Notes: generated by a model from the sequence alone, not told the origin. Positions 52,857-62,673 are shown, counted from the stretch's first letter. The stretch: DNA of 64,000 nt from Allopusillimonas lactea (GCF_021653995.1 NZ_JAJJOZ010000003.1:248001-312000); one strand, 5' to 3'. Translations and numbers: made by a program.

Positions 52857-54200
52857 ATGTCACACGTATTTCACCGTAATCCCAAATCTCACCTCGACGT
52901 TGCCGTGCGCGGCGAGGGTATCCAGCTGTTTGACCAGAACGGCAAGGGGTATATCGATGCGTCGGGGGGCGCCGCCGTCTCCTGCCTTGGGCATGGCCAT
53001 CCCGATGTCATCGCCGCGATCAAAAAGCAGGTCGATGAGATCGCCTATGCGCATTCTTCCTTCTTTACCACCCAGGTGTGCGAAGACTTGGCCGATTTCC
53101 TCGCTGCGCGTGCACCGGGTGACCTGAATCACATTTATTTTGTGTCGGGCGGTTCCGAGGCTGTCGAGGCGTCGCTCAAGCTGGCGCGGCAGTACTTTGT
53201 CGAAGTAGGCCAGCCCAGCCGCCGCCACTTTATTGCGCGCCGGCAAAGCTACCATGGCAACACTCTGGGTGCGCTGGCCATCGGCGGCAACGAATGGCGC
53301 CGCAAGCAGTTTTTGCCGCTGCTGGTGCCGGCGCATCATGTGTCGCCCTGCTATCCCTACCGTGACCAGCGTGATGGCGAAACCGCCGAGCACTATGCGC
53401 AGCGCCTGGCTGATGAGCTCGACGCCAAAATCGTTGAACTAGGCGCCGAGAACGTTGCCGCCTTTGTGGCCGAAACCGTGGTTGGCGCCACAGCGGGCGC
53501 CCTGGCGCCGGTGGGTGGCTATCTGCAGCGCATACGCGAAGTCTGCGACCGCCACGGCGTGCTGCTGATCCTGGACGAGGTCATGTCGGGCATGGGCCGC
53601 ACCGGTCACCTGTTCGCCTGCGCAGAAGACGGCGTGGTGCCCGACATCATTGCCATCGCCAAGGGCCTGGGGGCGGGTTACCAGCCCATTGGCGCCATGG
53701 TGGCCAGCAGCCGCATCTACAACACCATCGTCAACGGCAGCGGCTTCTTCCAGCACGGCCACACCTACATGGGTCATGCCACCGCTTGTGCCGCGGCCCT
53801 GGCCGTGCAGCAGGTGATTGAACGCGACCGCCTGCTTGAAAACGTCCGCGCGCGCGGCGAACAATTACGCAGTGAATTGCGCGTCGCACTGGCCGATCAC
53901 CCCAATGTGGGCGATGTGCGTGGCCGAGGGTTGTTCGTGGGCGTTGAGTTCGTGGCCGACAAGGCTAGCAAGGCACCGCTCGACCCTGCCATGCAGATAC
54001 ATGCTGTGCTCAAGAAACAGGGCATGAAGAACGGCCTGATGATGTACCCCATGGGGGGCACCATAGATGGCGTGCGCGGCAATCATGCGCTGCTTGCGCC
54101 GCCCTTCATTTGCACGCCGGCCGATATTACCGAAATCGTTGCCCGTTTTGTGCAAAGCGTGCGGCAAGTCATGCCGGCCCAGGCTGTGCCACAATCATAG
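52857..54200 (+). CDS. class III PLP-dependent aminotransferase
   Basis: A 447-residue fold-type I enzyme. ASGGAAVSCLGHGHPDVIAA, FVSGGSEAVEASLKLARQYF and ILDEVMSGMGRTGHLFACAE lead to the PLP lysine in IAIAKGLGAGYQPIGAMVAS. HGHTYMGHATACAAALAVQQ closes the active site. It resembles aspartate aminotransferase family or omega-amino acid:pyruvate transaminases. ATG 52857 gives the usual start M-S-H-V; ATG 52827 would add ten residues. Divergence from rpiR suggests local control. Substrate unknown. Confidence 0.9.
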   Translation: MSHVFHRNPKSHLDVAVRGEGIQLFDQNGKGYIDASGGAAVSCLGHGHPDVIAAIKKQVDEIAYAHSSFFTTQVCEDLADFLAARAPGDLNHIYFVSGGSEAVEASLKLARQYFVEVGQPSRRHFIARRQSYHGNTLGALAIGGNEWRRKQFLPLLVPAHHVSPCYPYRDQRDGETAEHYAQRLADELDAKIVELGAENVAAFVAETVVGATAGALAPVGGYLQRIREVCDRHGVLLILDEVMSGMGRTGHLFACAEDGVVPDIIAIAKGLGAGYQPIGAMVASSRIYNTIVNGSGFFQHGHTYMGHATACAAALAVQQVIERDRLLENVRARGEQLRSELRVALADHPNVGDVRGRGLFVGVEFVADKASKAPLDPAMQIHAVLKKQGMKNGLMMYPMGGTIDGVRGNHALLAPPFICTPADITEIVARFVQSVRQVMPAQAVPQS

Positions 54201-54416
54201 CGGCCGCTGCTGCCGCCTCGCTGCCATTGCTAAGGCACAGGCGTGCCAGTGCCGATATACGCCTTGCCTGTGTTGCGTTTGCAGCAATGGCCGCACGGGT
54301 GGGCATCGCGCCTGGCTGTTCGTGGCGCGGCGAGCGGCAATGCCCGGCGCTGCACTGCGCATTTGCCTGGCTGTTTTCAGCACATCAACACTCTACGCTC
54401 TAAGGAATAATCTCTG

Positions 54417-54941
54417 ATGGCCCGTATCCCCTACGCGGATCTGAAAGATCCCGAAGTCAGCCCTCTCGTCGAACAGATCGTCGCCGAGCGCGGCAGTGTG
54501 CTGCACCTGTACCAGATGCTGCTGCAAAGCCCGCCCGTCGCACGGGGCTGGCTCAATCACCTCACAGGCATTCGCCACAATACGTCGCTGTCCGGCAGCC
54601 TGCGGGAAATGGTCATCATGCGCATCGCCCTGCTCAATGGCGCGCCCTACGAGGCCGATCAGCACGCGCCCATCGCCCTCAAAGAGGGCATGACGCAAGC
54701 GCAGCTCGATGCCCTTGACGATTGGGAGCCCTCAACACTGTTCAGCCCCGTCGAGCGCGCTGTGCTGGCCTATACGGACGCCATGACGCGCAACATTCAG
54801 GTGGCGGATGAGGTATTTGACGCCGTGCGCGAACATTTCGCCCCGCGTCAGCTTGTCGAGCTTACTGCCACCATCGCTACCTACAATATGGTCTCGCGCT
54901 TCCTGGAAGCGCTGCAGATCCACTCGCACGACGAGCGCTGA
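54417..54941 (+). CDS. carboxymuconolactone decarboxylase family protein
   Basis: A 174-residue AhpD-like helical protein with MARIPYADLKDPEVSPLVEQ and LREMVIMRIALLNGAPYEAD, QHAPIALKEGM, and a C-terminal LVELTATIATYNMVSRFLEA. It lacks the CxxC of peroxidase-type AhpD proteins, so redox activity is doubtful; a lactone decarboxylase-like role is more consistent. It lies 216 bp after the aminotransferase on the same strand and may share its transcription. Confidence 0.85.
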   Translation: MARIPYADLKDPEVSPLVEQIVAERGSVLHLYQMLLQSPPVARGWLNHLTGIRHNTSLSGSLREMVIMRIALLNGAPYEADQHAPIALKEGMTQAQLDALDDWEPSTLFSPVERAVLAYTDAMTRNIQVADEVFDAVREHFAPRQLVELTATIATYNMVSRFLEALQIHSHDER

Positions 54942-55064
54942 GCGTCCGCGCCAGCTCACGAGCTGGCTGTCACCATCCAGCCCCGCGGCTTGCCTGGCAA
55001 TGCCTGGCGGCGCTGCGGCCCCGGTTGCACGACAGGCACGGGGTGATCGCCCCAAGGCCGGCGT

Positions 55065-55604
55065 TCAATGGTCCCAGAGGACGTCGGAGCGACCAGCGGC
55101 GCGGTTCAGCGCGCGGGCCAGTACGAAGCACAGGTCGGACAGGCGGTTCAGGTACTGGCGAACCACCTCACCCACTGGTTCGCTTCGGCCCAGTGTGATC
55201 ACTGTGCGTTCGGCCCGCCGGCAGACGGTGCGCGCCAGATGTGCGATTGCCGCCGCCCGTGTGCCGCCGGGGAGGATGAATTCCTGCAGTTTTCCGAGTT
55301 CGGCGTTGTAATGCGCCAGCGCGTTGTCCAGCGATAGCACATGGTCTGTCTTCAGGGCAGTATGCCCAGGGATGCAGAGTTCGGCGCCCATGTCGAACAA
55401 ATGGTGCTGGATATTGCCCAGCAGCGCGTCGATATCCGGCGGCAGCGTTTCCGCACGCCAAAGCCCGATCATGCTGTTCAGCTCATCCACATCGCCCAGC
55501 GCCGCAATTCGCGGCGCGTCTTTGTCGATGCGGCTGCCATCGCCCAGCCCAGTGGTGCCCTTGTCGCCCGTGCGCGTCGCGATGACGGAAAGCCGTGTTG
55601 CCAT
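55065..55604 (-). CDS. ATP:cob(I)alamin adenosyltransferase, PduO type
   Basis: A 179-residue trimeric transferase with the ATP-binding N-terminus TRTGDKGTTGLGDGSR and DVDELNSMIGL. EFILPGGTRAAAIAHLARTV and CRRAERTVITL are the cobalamin-site motifs, ending RLSDLCFVLARALN. It makes adenosylcobalamin. ATG 55604 begins the conserved core. No cobalamin riboswitch was recognised in the 82 bases upstream. Confidence 0.92.
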   Translation of the reverse strand: MATRLSVIATRTGDKGTTGLGDGSRIDKDAPRIAALGDVDELNSMIGLWRAETLPPDIDALLGNIQHHLFDMGAELCIPGHTALKTDHVLSLDNALAHYNAELGKLQEFILPGGTRAAAIAHLARTVCRRAERTVITLGRSEPVGEVVRQYLNRLSDLCFVLARALNRAAGRSDVLWDH

Positions 55605-55686
55605 GATGCGGAACCTCTGCAAATATTCTGTAATAGGCCTTCTGCGCCATTCGGCGTTATGCTGAAGGTACTAAGGAGTGTAATGT

Positions 55687-55989
55687 ATGTCTATGTTGAA
55701 TGACCGCACTATGCAGATGCTGGCCGCCGCACTGGCGATCACTTCGTTCTATTCGGTGCAGGCGGTTGCACAGCAGGCCACCGCCAGCGGCGAGGTACGT
55801 CGTATCGACGCCGCCGCAGGCAAAGTAACGATCAAGCATGGCGCCATCTCCGATCTGGACCTTCCCGCCATGACGCTGGTCTATCGCTGTGACCCCGCCT
55901 TGCTCGCCCACATTAATCCTGGCGACAAAGTAACCTTCACCGCCAAGCGTGAGAACAACCAGTACGTGATCACCGCGATTTCAAAATAG
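55687..55989 (+). CDS. CusF-like periplasmic protein with altered metal ligands
   Basis: A 100-residue secreted small beta-barrel protein. A signal peptide ends near AVAQQ, then GEVRRIDAAAGKVTIKHG, LPAMTLVYRC and GDKVTF as in CusF-like copper proteins. Relative to E. coli CusF, the His (H51) and one Met (M62) are kept. The Trp equals L59 and the second Met equals L64, so copper binding may be weaker or different. AAGGAG precedes the start. No other copper genes are adjacent. Confidence 0.8.
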   Translation: MSMLNDRTMQMLAAALAITSFYSVQAVAQQATASGEVRRIDAAAGKVTIKHGAISDLDLPAMTLVYRCDPALLAHINPGDKVTFTAKRENNQYVITAISK

Positions 55990-56079
55990 CGGGGCGTAGG
56001 CAATACCGGGCATGGCATTCAATCTAGGCCCGGGCCGCAATTTAACAATCTGGCGGGATGGATGCAGCCTACCGGCCCG

Positions 56080-56114
56080 CGCACAAACGGGGAGGGGCGA
56101 TCCCCGCTTGTGCG
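56080..56114 (-). terminator. 14-bp hairpin at the hslU 3' end
   Basis: The stem of 56080-56093 with 56101-56114 has one wobble pair and a 7-base loop. It starts 2 bases after the hslU stop. No T-run, so it is a strong structured terminator candidate rather than a canonical one. Confidence 0.55.
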
Positions 56115-56116
56115 GT

Positions 56117-57448
<1,332 letters not shown>

Positions 57449-57512
57449 AAGGATGATGTACCTGAGAGTGTGTGCCTGAAAGCCAAAGCGCGGCCTGCCT
57501 GCGCGGCGGCGC

Positions 57513-58046
57513 TTACAGGATTTCGATGAGATGGTTCTGGTTGGTGTAGATGCAGAGGTCGCCGGCAATCTCGAGCGACTTCTTGACGATCTCGGCGGGC
57601 GCGAGATCGGTATTGTGCAGCAGGGCCAGCGCGGCCGCCTGCGCATAGGCGCCGCCCGAACCGATCGCGGCCAGGCCGTGTTCGGGTTCGAGCACATCGC
57701 CGTTGCCGGTGAGCACAAGGGTGTGTGCGCTGTCAGCGACGATGAGCATGGCCTCGAGGCGGCGCAGCATGCGGTCGGTGCGCCAGTCTTTGGTGAGCTC
57801 GACCGCAGCGCGCATCAGGTTGCCTTGGTGCTTCTCGAGCTTGGCCTCGAAGCGTTCCTGCAGCGTGAACGCGTCGGCTGTTGCACCGGCAAAGCCGGCC
57901 AGCACGCGGTCGTTGTACAGGCGGCGAATCTTGCGGGCGGTGCCCTTGATCACGATATTGCCCAGGGTGACCTGGCCGTCTCCGCCCAATGCGACCTCGT
58001 TGCCGCGGCGCACGGAGACAATAGTGGTGGCGTGAAATTGTTCCAT
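57513..58046 (-). CDS. hslV: ATP-dependent protease subunit HslV
   Basis: A 177-residue threonine protease of the proteasome fold. A six-residue propeptide (MEQFHA) precedes catalytic Thr7 in TTIVSVRRG. GGDGQVTLG, KIRRLYNDRVLAGFAG and GNGDVLEP, IGSGGAYAQAAALAL follow. It forms double rings capped by HslU. The hslU gene begins 65 bp downstream, forming the hslVU operon. Start ATG 58046; the open frame upstream has no family likeness. Confidence 0.97.
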   Translation of the reverse strand: MEQFHATTIVSVRRGNEVALGGDGQVTLGNIVIKGTARKIRRLYNDRVLAGFAGATADAFTLQERFEAKLEKHQGNLMRAAVELTKDWRTDRMLRRLEAMLIVADSAHTLVLTGNGDVLEPEHGLAAIGSGGAYAQAAALALLHNTDLAPAEIVKKSLEIAGDLCIYTNQNHLIEIL

Positions 58047-58393
58047 GGAATCTTCCTGTTGAAGGACAGAGATGGGGGCGGCGCCGGAAAATTCAAGGGC
58101 AGGCAGAACGCACTTTAGTACGAAGTGATTGTGGCATCGTCCCATACCTGCTGATGCGGGCGAGCAGCGCGCTTCGTGGTGCGCGGCCAAGCCATGGACG
58201 CAGTGCCAACAAAAAAGGCCCGTGCAGGGCCTTGTCAAGACTTTGGGCGGCGCCACGGCCGCCGCGGTGGGCATCAATGGCGTAACACACCCGGCATGTG
58301 CGATGCGCACCACGCACAGCGCCACCTCGACCCCCCGCGGGTCGCGGTGTGGCGCGCGCTGTATACGGCTTGCACGGCGTGCCTCGGGCCGGA
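58047..58393. other. 347-bp gap between dksA and hslV
   Basis: No gene is seen. It holds the dksA terminator at 58210-58233 and, closer to 58050-58200, the probable hslV promoter region for the minus strand. The 58230-58390 part is GC-rich and unremarkable. Confidence 0.6.
58210..58233 (-). terminator. rho-independent terminator of dksA
   Basis: On the minus strand AAGGCCC and GGGCCTT form a 7-bp stem with a 5-base loop, followed by a T-run read from the A-run at 58210-58216. It lies about 160 bases after the dksA stop and insulates hslVU. Confidence 0.85.
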
Positions 58394-58837
58394 TCAGTCG
58401 CCGTACAGCTTCTGGCGCATTTCACGGCGCTCTTGCGCTTCGAGCGACAATGTGGCCGTGGGGCGGGCAAGAAGGCGTGGGATGCCGATGGGCTCGCCGG
58501 TTTCTTCGCACCAGCCGTATTCGCCCGTATCGATCCGCGAAATGGACTGCTGCACCTTTTTGAGCAGCTTGCGCTCACGGTCGCGGGTGCGAAGTTCCAG
58601 CGCGTGCTCTTCCTCGATCGTCGCGCGGTCGGCGGGATCGGGCACGAATTGGGTCTCACGCAGATTTTCTGTCGTGGCATCTGCGTTATTGAGGATCTCC
58701 TGCTCGAGCTCTTTCAAGCGATTGCGAAAGAATGCAAGCTGGTCCGCATTCATGTAATCGGCTTCAGGCATTGCCAGCAGTTCCTCTTCAGTCAGCAACT
58801 GACCCTGAGCCTTTGCGGCGGCTGATTTGCTAGCCAT
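58394..58837 (-). CDS. dksA: RNA polymerase-binding transcription factor DksA, one-cysteine type
   Basis: A 147-residue ppGpp cofactor with a coiled-coil tip (PDPADRATIEEE, Asp 67 and 70 equivalent to the functional pair) and the C-terminal globular part. Of the four zinc-finger cysteines only C110 (YGWCEETGE) remains; the other positions are Thr, Ser and Ala. The fold should therefore be zinc-independent or nearly so. It adjoins the zinc-control genes. It modulates RNA polymerase in the stringent response. Confidence 0.93.
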   Translation of the reverse strand: MASKSAAAKAQGQLLTEEELLAMPEADYMNADQLAFFRNRLKELEQEILNNADATTENLRETQFVPDPADRATIEEEHALELRTRDRERKLLKKVQQSISRIDTGEYGWCEETGEPIGIPRLLARPTATLSLEAQERREMRQKLYGD

Positions 58838-58914
58838 GATTGTGTCCTCTTGTTGTAGTGTTGGTACTTGGGAACCAGAATACTGCTAACGTAGCGCCAG
58901 TGCGCGTTTCGTCA

Positions 58915-60003
58915 TCAGACCAAGCATTGTTCCAGCCCCCGGGTGAAAATTTCCTGGGGGAGTTTACGGCCTATGAATACCATCTTGGTATTAGGCTTTT
59001 CACTGGATAACCATGGTTTTCCAGGTTCTGCGCCCATCAGCATGTGTACGCCCTGGAACAGCATGCGGCGGTTGATCCCCTTCAGGTACAGGATACCCTT
59101 GTAGCGTAGCAGGTCGGGCCCGTATACCTGGACGATGCCGCCCAGGAATTCCTCGAGCCGCTCGGGGTCGAACGCTTTGTTGGAGCGGAACACGAACGCG
59201 CCGATCTGGTCGTCGTGGTGCGCATGATGGTGGTGATGATCGTGGCCGCACGCCGGACCGCATTCGCCTTCGTGATCATGATCGTGGTCATGGTCGTGAT
59301 CATGGTCGTGGGCGGCGTCGGGGTGCTCGTTGGCCAGGAACTCAGGGTCGATATCAAGAATGCTGTTCAGGTTGAAACCGCTGACATCGAGCAATTTGCT
59401 GATGTCGGTTTCACCGAAGTTGACGGATTCGATCGAGGCGCGTGGGTTGATGTGCAGCAGGCGCGCGCGCAGGGTGGCGTAATCGGCCTCGTTGACCAGA
59501 TCCTTCTTGGAAATGAGAATGCGGTCAGCAAAGCCCACCTGTTTCTGGGCTTCTTCCTGCTTGTCGAGTGTTTCCATGCCGTGCTTGGCATCGACAATGG
59601 TGATGACGGCATCGAGCCGGTAGTATTCGGCGATTTCGTCATCCATGAAGAAGGTTTGGCAGACCGGGCCGGGGTTGGCCATGCCGGTGGTCTCGATGAT
59701 GACGCGCTCGAAGTTGAGCTGGCCCGCCTCACGTTTGACGCGCAGCTCGTTCAGTGTGCGCATGAGGTCGCCGCGCACGGTGCAGCACACGCAACCGTTG
59801 CTCAGTTCGATGATTTCTTCGTCGCTGTCCTGGACCAGAAGATCATTGTCGATGCTTTCGGGCCCGAACTCGTTTTCGATGACGGCGATGCGGCGGCCGT
59901 GATACTCGGACAGGATACGCTTGAGCAGGGTGGTTTTGCCCGCCCCCAGAAAACCGGTGAGTATGGTGACCGGCACCATTTTGCCAACATTTGCGGCGTT
60001 CAT
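58915..60003 (-). CDS. COG0523 (CobW/ZNG-type) GTPase with His-rich metal loop
   Basis: A 362-residue G3E GTPase. P-loop GFLGAGKTT (17-25), the metal-binding CxCC motif in GCVCCT (71-74) and the guanine motif SKKD are present. Residues 227-263 form an HDHDHD then HHHHHAHH metal-binding loop with an ECGPACG pair. The CobW C-terminal domain follows. COG0523 proteins of this type hand zinc to metalloenzymes under limitation. It lies 183 bp from zur on the same strand and next to dksA. ATG 60003 starts the conserved core. Confidence 0.9.
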   Translation of the reverse strand: MNAANVGKMVPVTILTGFLGAGKTTLLKRILSEYHGRRIAVIENEFGPESIDNDLLVQDSDEEIIELSNGCVCCTVRGDLMRTLNELRVKREAGQLNFERVIIETTGMANPGPVCQTFFMDDEIAEYYRLDAVITIVDAKHGMETLDKQEEAQKQVGFADRILISKKDLVNEADYATLRARLLHINPRASIESVNFGETDISKLLDVSGFNLNSILDIDPEFLANEHPDAAHDHDHDHDHDHDHEGECGPACGHDHHHHHAHHDDQIGAFVFRSNKAFDPERLEEFLGGIVQVYGPDLLRYKGILYLKGINRRMLFQGVHMLMGAEPGKPWLSSEKPNTKMVFIGRKLPQEIFTRGLEQCLV

Positions 60004-60186
60004 TGCTTGCCTCGCATGGCGCGGTGCGTGCCATGCATTGCGCCAGGTACAGCGCCGGAGGCAATGCAGGAAGGTACCGCGCAAAAAACTTCAACCTGCG
60101 ATTACATCACAGCATGCCTTTTAGGGCAAATTATTGTGATGAAACGATTTTGTCATGGATTTGTGCCAGTTTCGGAGGCTGGGGCG

Positions 60187-60675
60187 TTAGTGGCAATGCC
60201 CTGCTTCAGGGGCCTCGCGGTGGCACTGGGCGCACAGCCCGCGCAGCTCGGTTTCGTGGCCCGAAAGGGCAAAACCGGCGGCGGCGACGCGCTCGGCGAG
60301 CTGGCGGTTGAGCGATGGATCGCTCAGCTCGGCCACGGCGCCGCAGCGCGTACAGACCACAAGCAGATCGTGCGGCGTGCCGGCGGCATCGAGGCAGGCC
60401 GTCCAGGCGTTGATGGCATCGAGCCTGTGCACCAGGCCTTCTTCGACGAGAAAGTCGAGTGCGCGATAGACGGTGGGCGGCGCTGCGCCAGGCTGCACGG
60501 CACGGATCATGTCGAGCAGTTCGTAGGCCTTGACGCTGCGGCGCTGGGCCAGCAGGATCTCGAGCACCTTGCGGCGGATGGGTGTAAGCCGTTTGCCCCG
60601 TTCGCTGCACAGCGCCTCGGCGGTATGCAGTTGCGTGGCAACGGTGGCGGGCGGGCGTGATTGTTTGTGCGGCAT
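60187..60675 (-). CDS. zur: Fur-family zinc uptake regulator
   Basis: A 162-residue Fur-like repressor. The winged helix contains TPIRRKVLEILLAQRRSVKA and PPTVYRALDFLVEEGLVHRL. Structural zinc Cys pairs are C108/C111 and C148/C151; His residues near HD (102-103) and H140 could form the regulatory site. Zur-bound zinc represses znu genes. It is divergent from the znu operon across a palindromic Zur box at 60749-60763. The identity as Zur rather than Fur rests on Cys content and context. Confidence 0.88.
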   Translation of the reverse strand: MPHKQSRPPATVATQLHTAEALCSERGKRLTPIRRKVLEILLAQRRSVKAYELLDMIRAVQPGAAPPTVYRALDFLVEEGLVHRLDAINAWTACLDAAGTPHDLLVVCTRCGAVAELSDPSLNRQLAERVAAAGFALSGHETELRGLCAQCHREAPEAGHCH

Positions 60676-60748
60676 GGCTGCGCTCTGGATTCAAGCGGCA
60701 TCGTCCAGATTGCAGGAAGATGCCGCCGTTCTGCAAAGAATTCATCAA

Positions 60749-60763
60749 TGTTATAACATAACA
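60749..60763. promoter_or_regulatory. Zur box
   Basis: TGTTATAACATAACA is a perfect dyad (6-bp arms, three-base centre), matching the GTTATA-N2-3-ATAAC type core of known Zur sites. It lies between divergent zur and the znu operon and can repress both. Confidence 0.85.
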
Positions 60764-60797
60764 GGCTCTGATGATCTAAAAATGTTCCCAGGCTTCC

Positions 60798-60947
60798 ATG
60801 TCTTGCTTCCGCTCACCGGGCCCCAATGTTTCGAGTGCCTATCATGGTTCAGCCCTGCTCGCATCGGGCTGGCAGCGCTTGGCTCGGGTGCTGCCAGCGG
60901 TGCTGTTCCTGTGGCTGCTGGCCGGCTGGGGCTTGGGCTGGTGGTAA
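60798..60947 (+). CDS. 49-residue predicted single-pass membrane protein, first ORF of the znu operon
   Basis: ATG 60798 opens a 49-codon frame ending at TAA 60945-60947, 5 bases before the znuC ATG. The C-terminal half is a strong hydrophobic helix, RVLPAVLFLWLLAGWGLGWW, and the N-terminus has Cys and His (MSCFRSPGPN). It lies between the Zur box and znuC. Position and composition support a genuine small membrane protein, perhaps a partner of ZnuB; no homologue is recalled with certainty. No obvious Shine-Dalgarno precedes it. Confidence 0.5.
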   Translation: MSCFRSPGPNVSSAYHGSALLASGWQRLARVLPAVLFLWLLAGWGLGWW

Positions 60948-60952
60948 GCGAC

Positions 60953-61774
60953 ATGGCGGCCACAGGCCTCGCTCATACGTCGCTGTCCACCCAGGCGGCG
61001 TCGGGTGCTGGCAGGGTGCCTGGCCAAGGTTCCCAGGCAGCGCCGCGGTCGGTGCCGGGCCCAGATGTCGTTATTTCGCTCGACCAGGTGTCCATCGGTT
61101 GGCGTGATCGTATCGCGGTGCGCGACGTCACCGGCGCTTTCTTGCGCGGCTCGCTCACCGCCGTCGTCGGCCCCAATGGGGCGGGCAAGTCCACCCTGCT
61201 CAAAGGTATCACGGGCCAGGTCAGTCCCTTGCGTGGGCATATCCGAGTGGCCGATGGCGACGGTTCGCGCCTGGCCTGCCTGCCGCAGGCTGCCGAAATC
61301 GATCGCGGCTTTCCCATAACGGTCTATGATCTTGTGGCCACGGGCGCCTGGCGGCGCGTGGGCGCCTGGCGTGGTTTCGGCGCGGCCGAGCATGATCGCG
61401 TCCAGTCTGCGTTGCGTGTGGTCGGGCTGGCTGATTTCGGCCGACGCATTATTGGCACGCTGTCGGGCGGGCAGTTGCAGCGTGCATTGTTTGCGCGGCT
61501 CATGATGCATGAGGCCGATGTATTGCTGCTCGATGAGCCCTTTGCCGCGGTTGATCGCGCCACCACCGAAGATCTCATGGCGCTGATGCACCGTTGGCAC
61601 AACGAAGGCCGTACAGTTATCGCCGTGCTGCACGATCTCGATTTCGTGCGCGCCCATTTCCCGCAAGCATTGCTGATGGCTGGTCAAGCGGTTGCCTGGG
61701 GGCCTACAGGCCACGTACTTACGCTTGAAAACCTGCACTTGGCGCGCCACCTCTGCGCCGGGGACTACCTGTGA
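60953..61774 (+). CDS. znuC: zinc ABC transporter ATP-binding protein
   Basis: A 273-residue ATPase. A non-conserved 35-residue leader precedes the core; Walker A GPNGAGKSTLL, signature LSGGQLQRALFARLM, Walker B VLLLDEPFAAVD and H-loop VLHDLDFV follow. It powers zinc import with ZnuA and ZnuB. ATG 60953 is the first start after the small ORF; GTG 60941 is an alternative. The stop overlaps the znuB start (GTGA). Confidence 0.9.
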   Translation: MAATGLAHTSLSTQAASGAGRVPGQGSQAAPRSVPGPDVVISLDQVSIGWRDRIAVRDVTGAFLRGSLTAVVGPNGAGKSTLLKGITGQVSPLRGHIRVADGDGSRLACLPQAAEIDRGFPITVYDLVATGAWRRVGAWRGFGAAEHDRVQSALRVVGLADFGRRIIGTLSGGQLQRALFARLMMHEADVLLLDEPFAAVDRATTEDLMALMHRWHNEGRTVIAVLHDLDFVRAHFPQALLMAGQAVAWGPTGHVLTLENLHLARHLCAGDYL

Positions 61775-62670
61775 TCGCCGACCTTTGGCATTGGCTCGCG
61801 GGGCCGTTCATCGAATACAGCTTCATGCGCCGTGCGCTGGCGGGTGCATTTGCGCTCGCCTTCGCGGCGGGCCCGCTGGGTGTGTTCCTGGTGCTGCGGC
61901 GGCTCAGCCTGGTGGGCGACGCCATGGCGCATGCCATTTTGCCGGGTGTGGCGGTGGGCTTCCTTACTGCGGGGCTGTCGCTCAGCGCCATGACCATCGG
62001 CGGTGTGGTAACGGGGCTGTTGGTGGCGCTGCTGGCAGGGGCCGTGGCGCGCCTCACGCCGCAACGCGAAGACGCCAGCTTTGCCTCATTCTATCTGGTG
62101 TCGCTGGGCCTGGGCGTGCTTCTGGTGTCGCTGCGCGGCTCCAATATGGATCTCATCCATGTGCTGTTCGGTACGGTACTGGGGCTGGACGACGCCGCAC
62201 TGATGCTGGTCACCGTTGTGTCCAGCATTACGCTGGGCAGTCTGGCACTTATCTTCCGGCCGCTGGTGGTCGAATGTCTGGATCCTCAGTTCATGCGCAG
62301 CCAGGGGGGCACCGGTTCGCTCATCCACATGGGGTTCCTGGCGCTGCTGGTGCTCACGATGGTGGCGGGCTTCCAGGTGCTGGGCACGCTCATGGTGGTC
62401 GGTATCATGATGCTGCCCGCCACGGCGGCGCGCTTCTGGGTGGGTACCGTCGGTCGGCAGATGGTGCTGGCGGCGGCACTTGGCGCCGTGTCGTCCTATG
62501 CCGGTCTACTGTGCTCGTACTACGCCAATGTGCCGGCTTCTCCCGCCATCATTCTGGCGGCAGGATGCATCTATTTATTATCAGTCTGTATCGGTCCCTA
62601 CGGAGGTCTGCTCCAAGCTGTGCGCAAGGCGCATGCCCGTCGTGAGCGAATATCCCATCTTCCGGAGTAA
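61771..62670 (+). CDS. znuB: zinc ABC transporter permease
   Basis: A 299-residue ABC-3-family permease with about eight hydrophobic helices. RRLSLVGDAMAHAILPGVAV (the first conserved helix region) and GFQVLGTLMVVGIMMLPATA are family signatures. It forms the membrane channel. The start is GTG 61771, overlapping the znuC stop; the ZnuA gene begins 3 bp after its own stop. Confidence 0.92.
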   Translation: MIADLWHWLAGPFIEYSFMRRALAGAFALAFAAGPLGVFLVLRRLSLVGDAMAHAILPGVAVGFLTAGLSLSAMTIGGVVTGLLVALLAGAVARLTPQREDASFASFYLVSLGLGVLLVSLRGSNMDLIHVLFGTVLGLDDAALMLVTVVSSITLGSLALIFRPLVVECLDPQFMRSQGGTGSLIHMGFLALLVLTMVAGFQVLGTLMVVGIMMLPATAARFWVGTVGRQMVLAAALGAVSSYAGLLCSYYANVPASPAIILAAGCIYLLSVCIGPYGGLLQAVRKAHARRERISHLPE

Positions 62671-62673
62671 TCA

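Noticed and set aside
57449..57718. Upstream extension of hslU
   Set aside because: It overlaps hslV and the HslU family starts at the M-S-A-T-T-M sequence at 57448.
59220..59330. Hexamer repeats that looked like a satellite
   Set aside because: They simply encode the His-Asp metal loop of the COG0523 GTPase.
60105..60141. CATCACA/TGTGATG inverted repeat between the COG0523 gene and zur
   Set aside because: Arms are 7 bases and 23 bases apart; it does not match the Zur consensus seen at 60749-60763.
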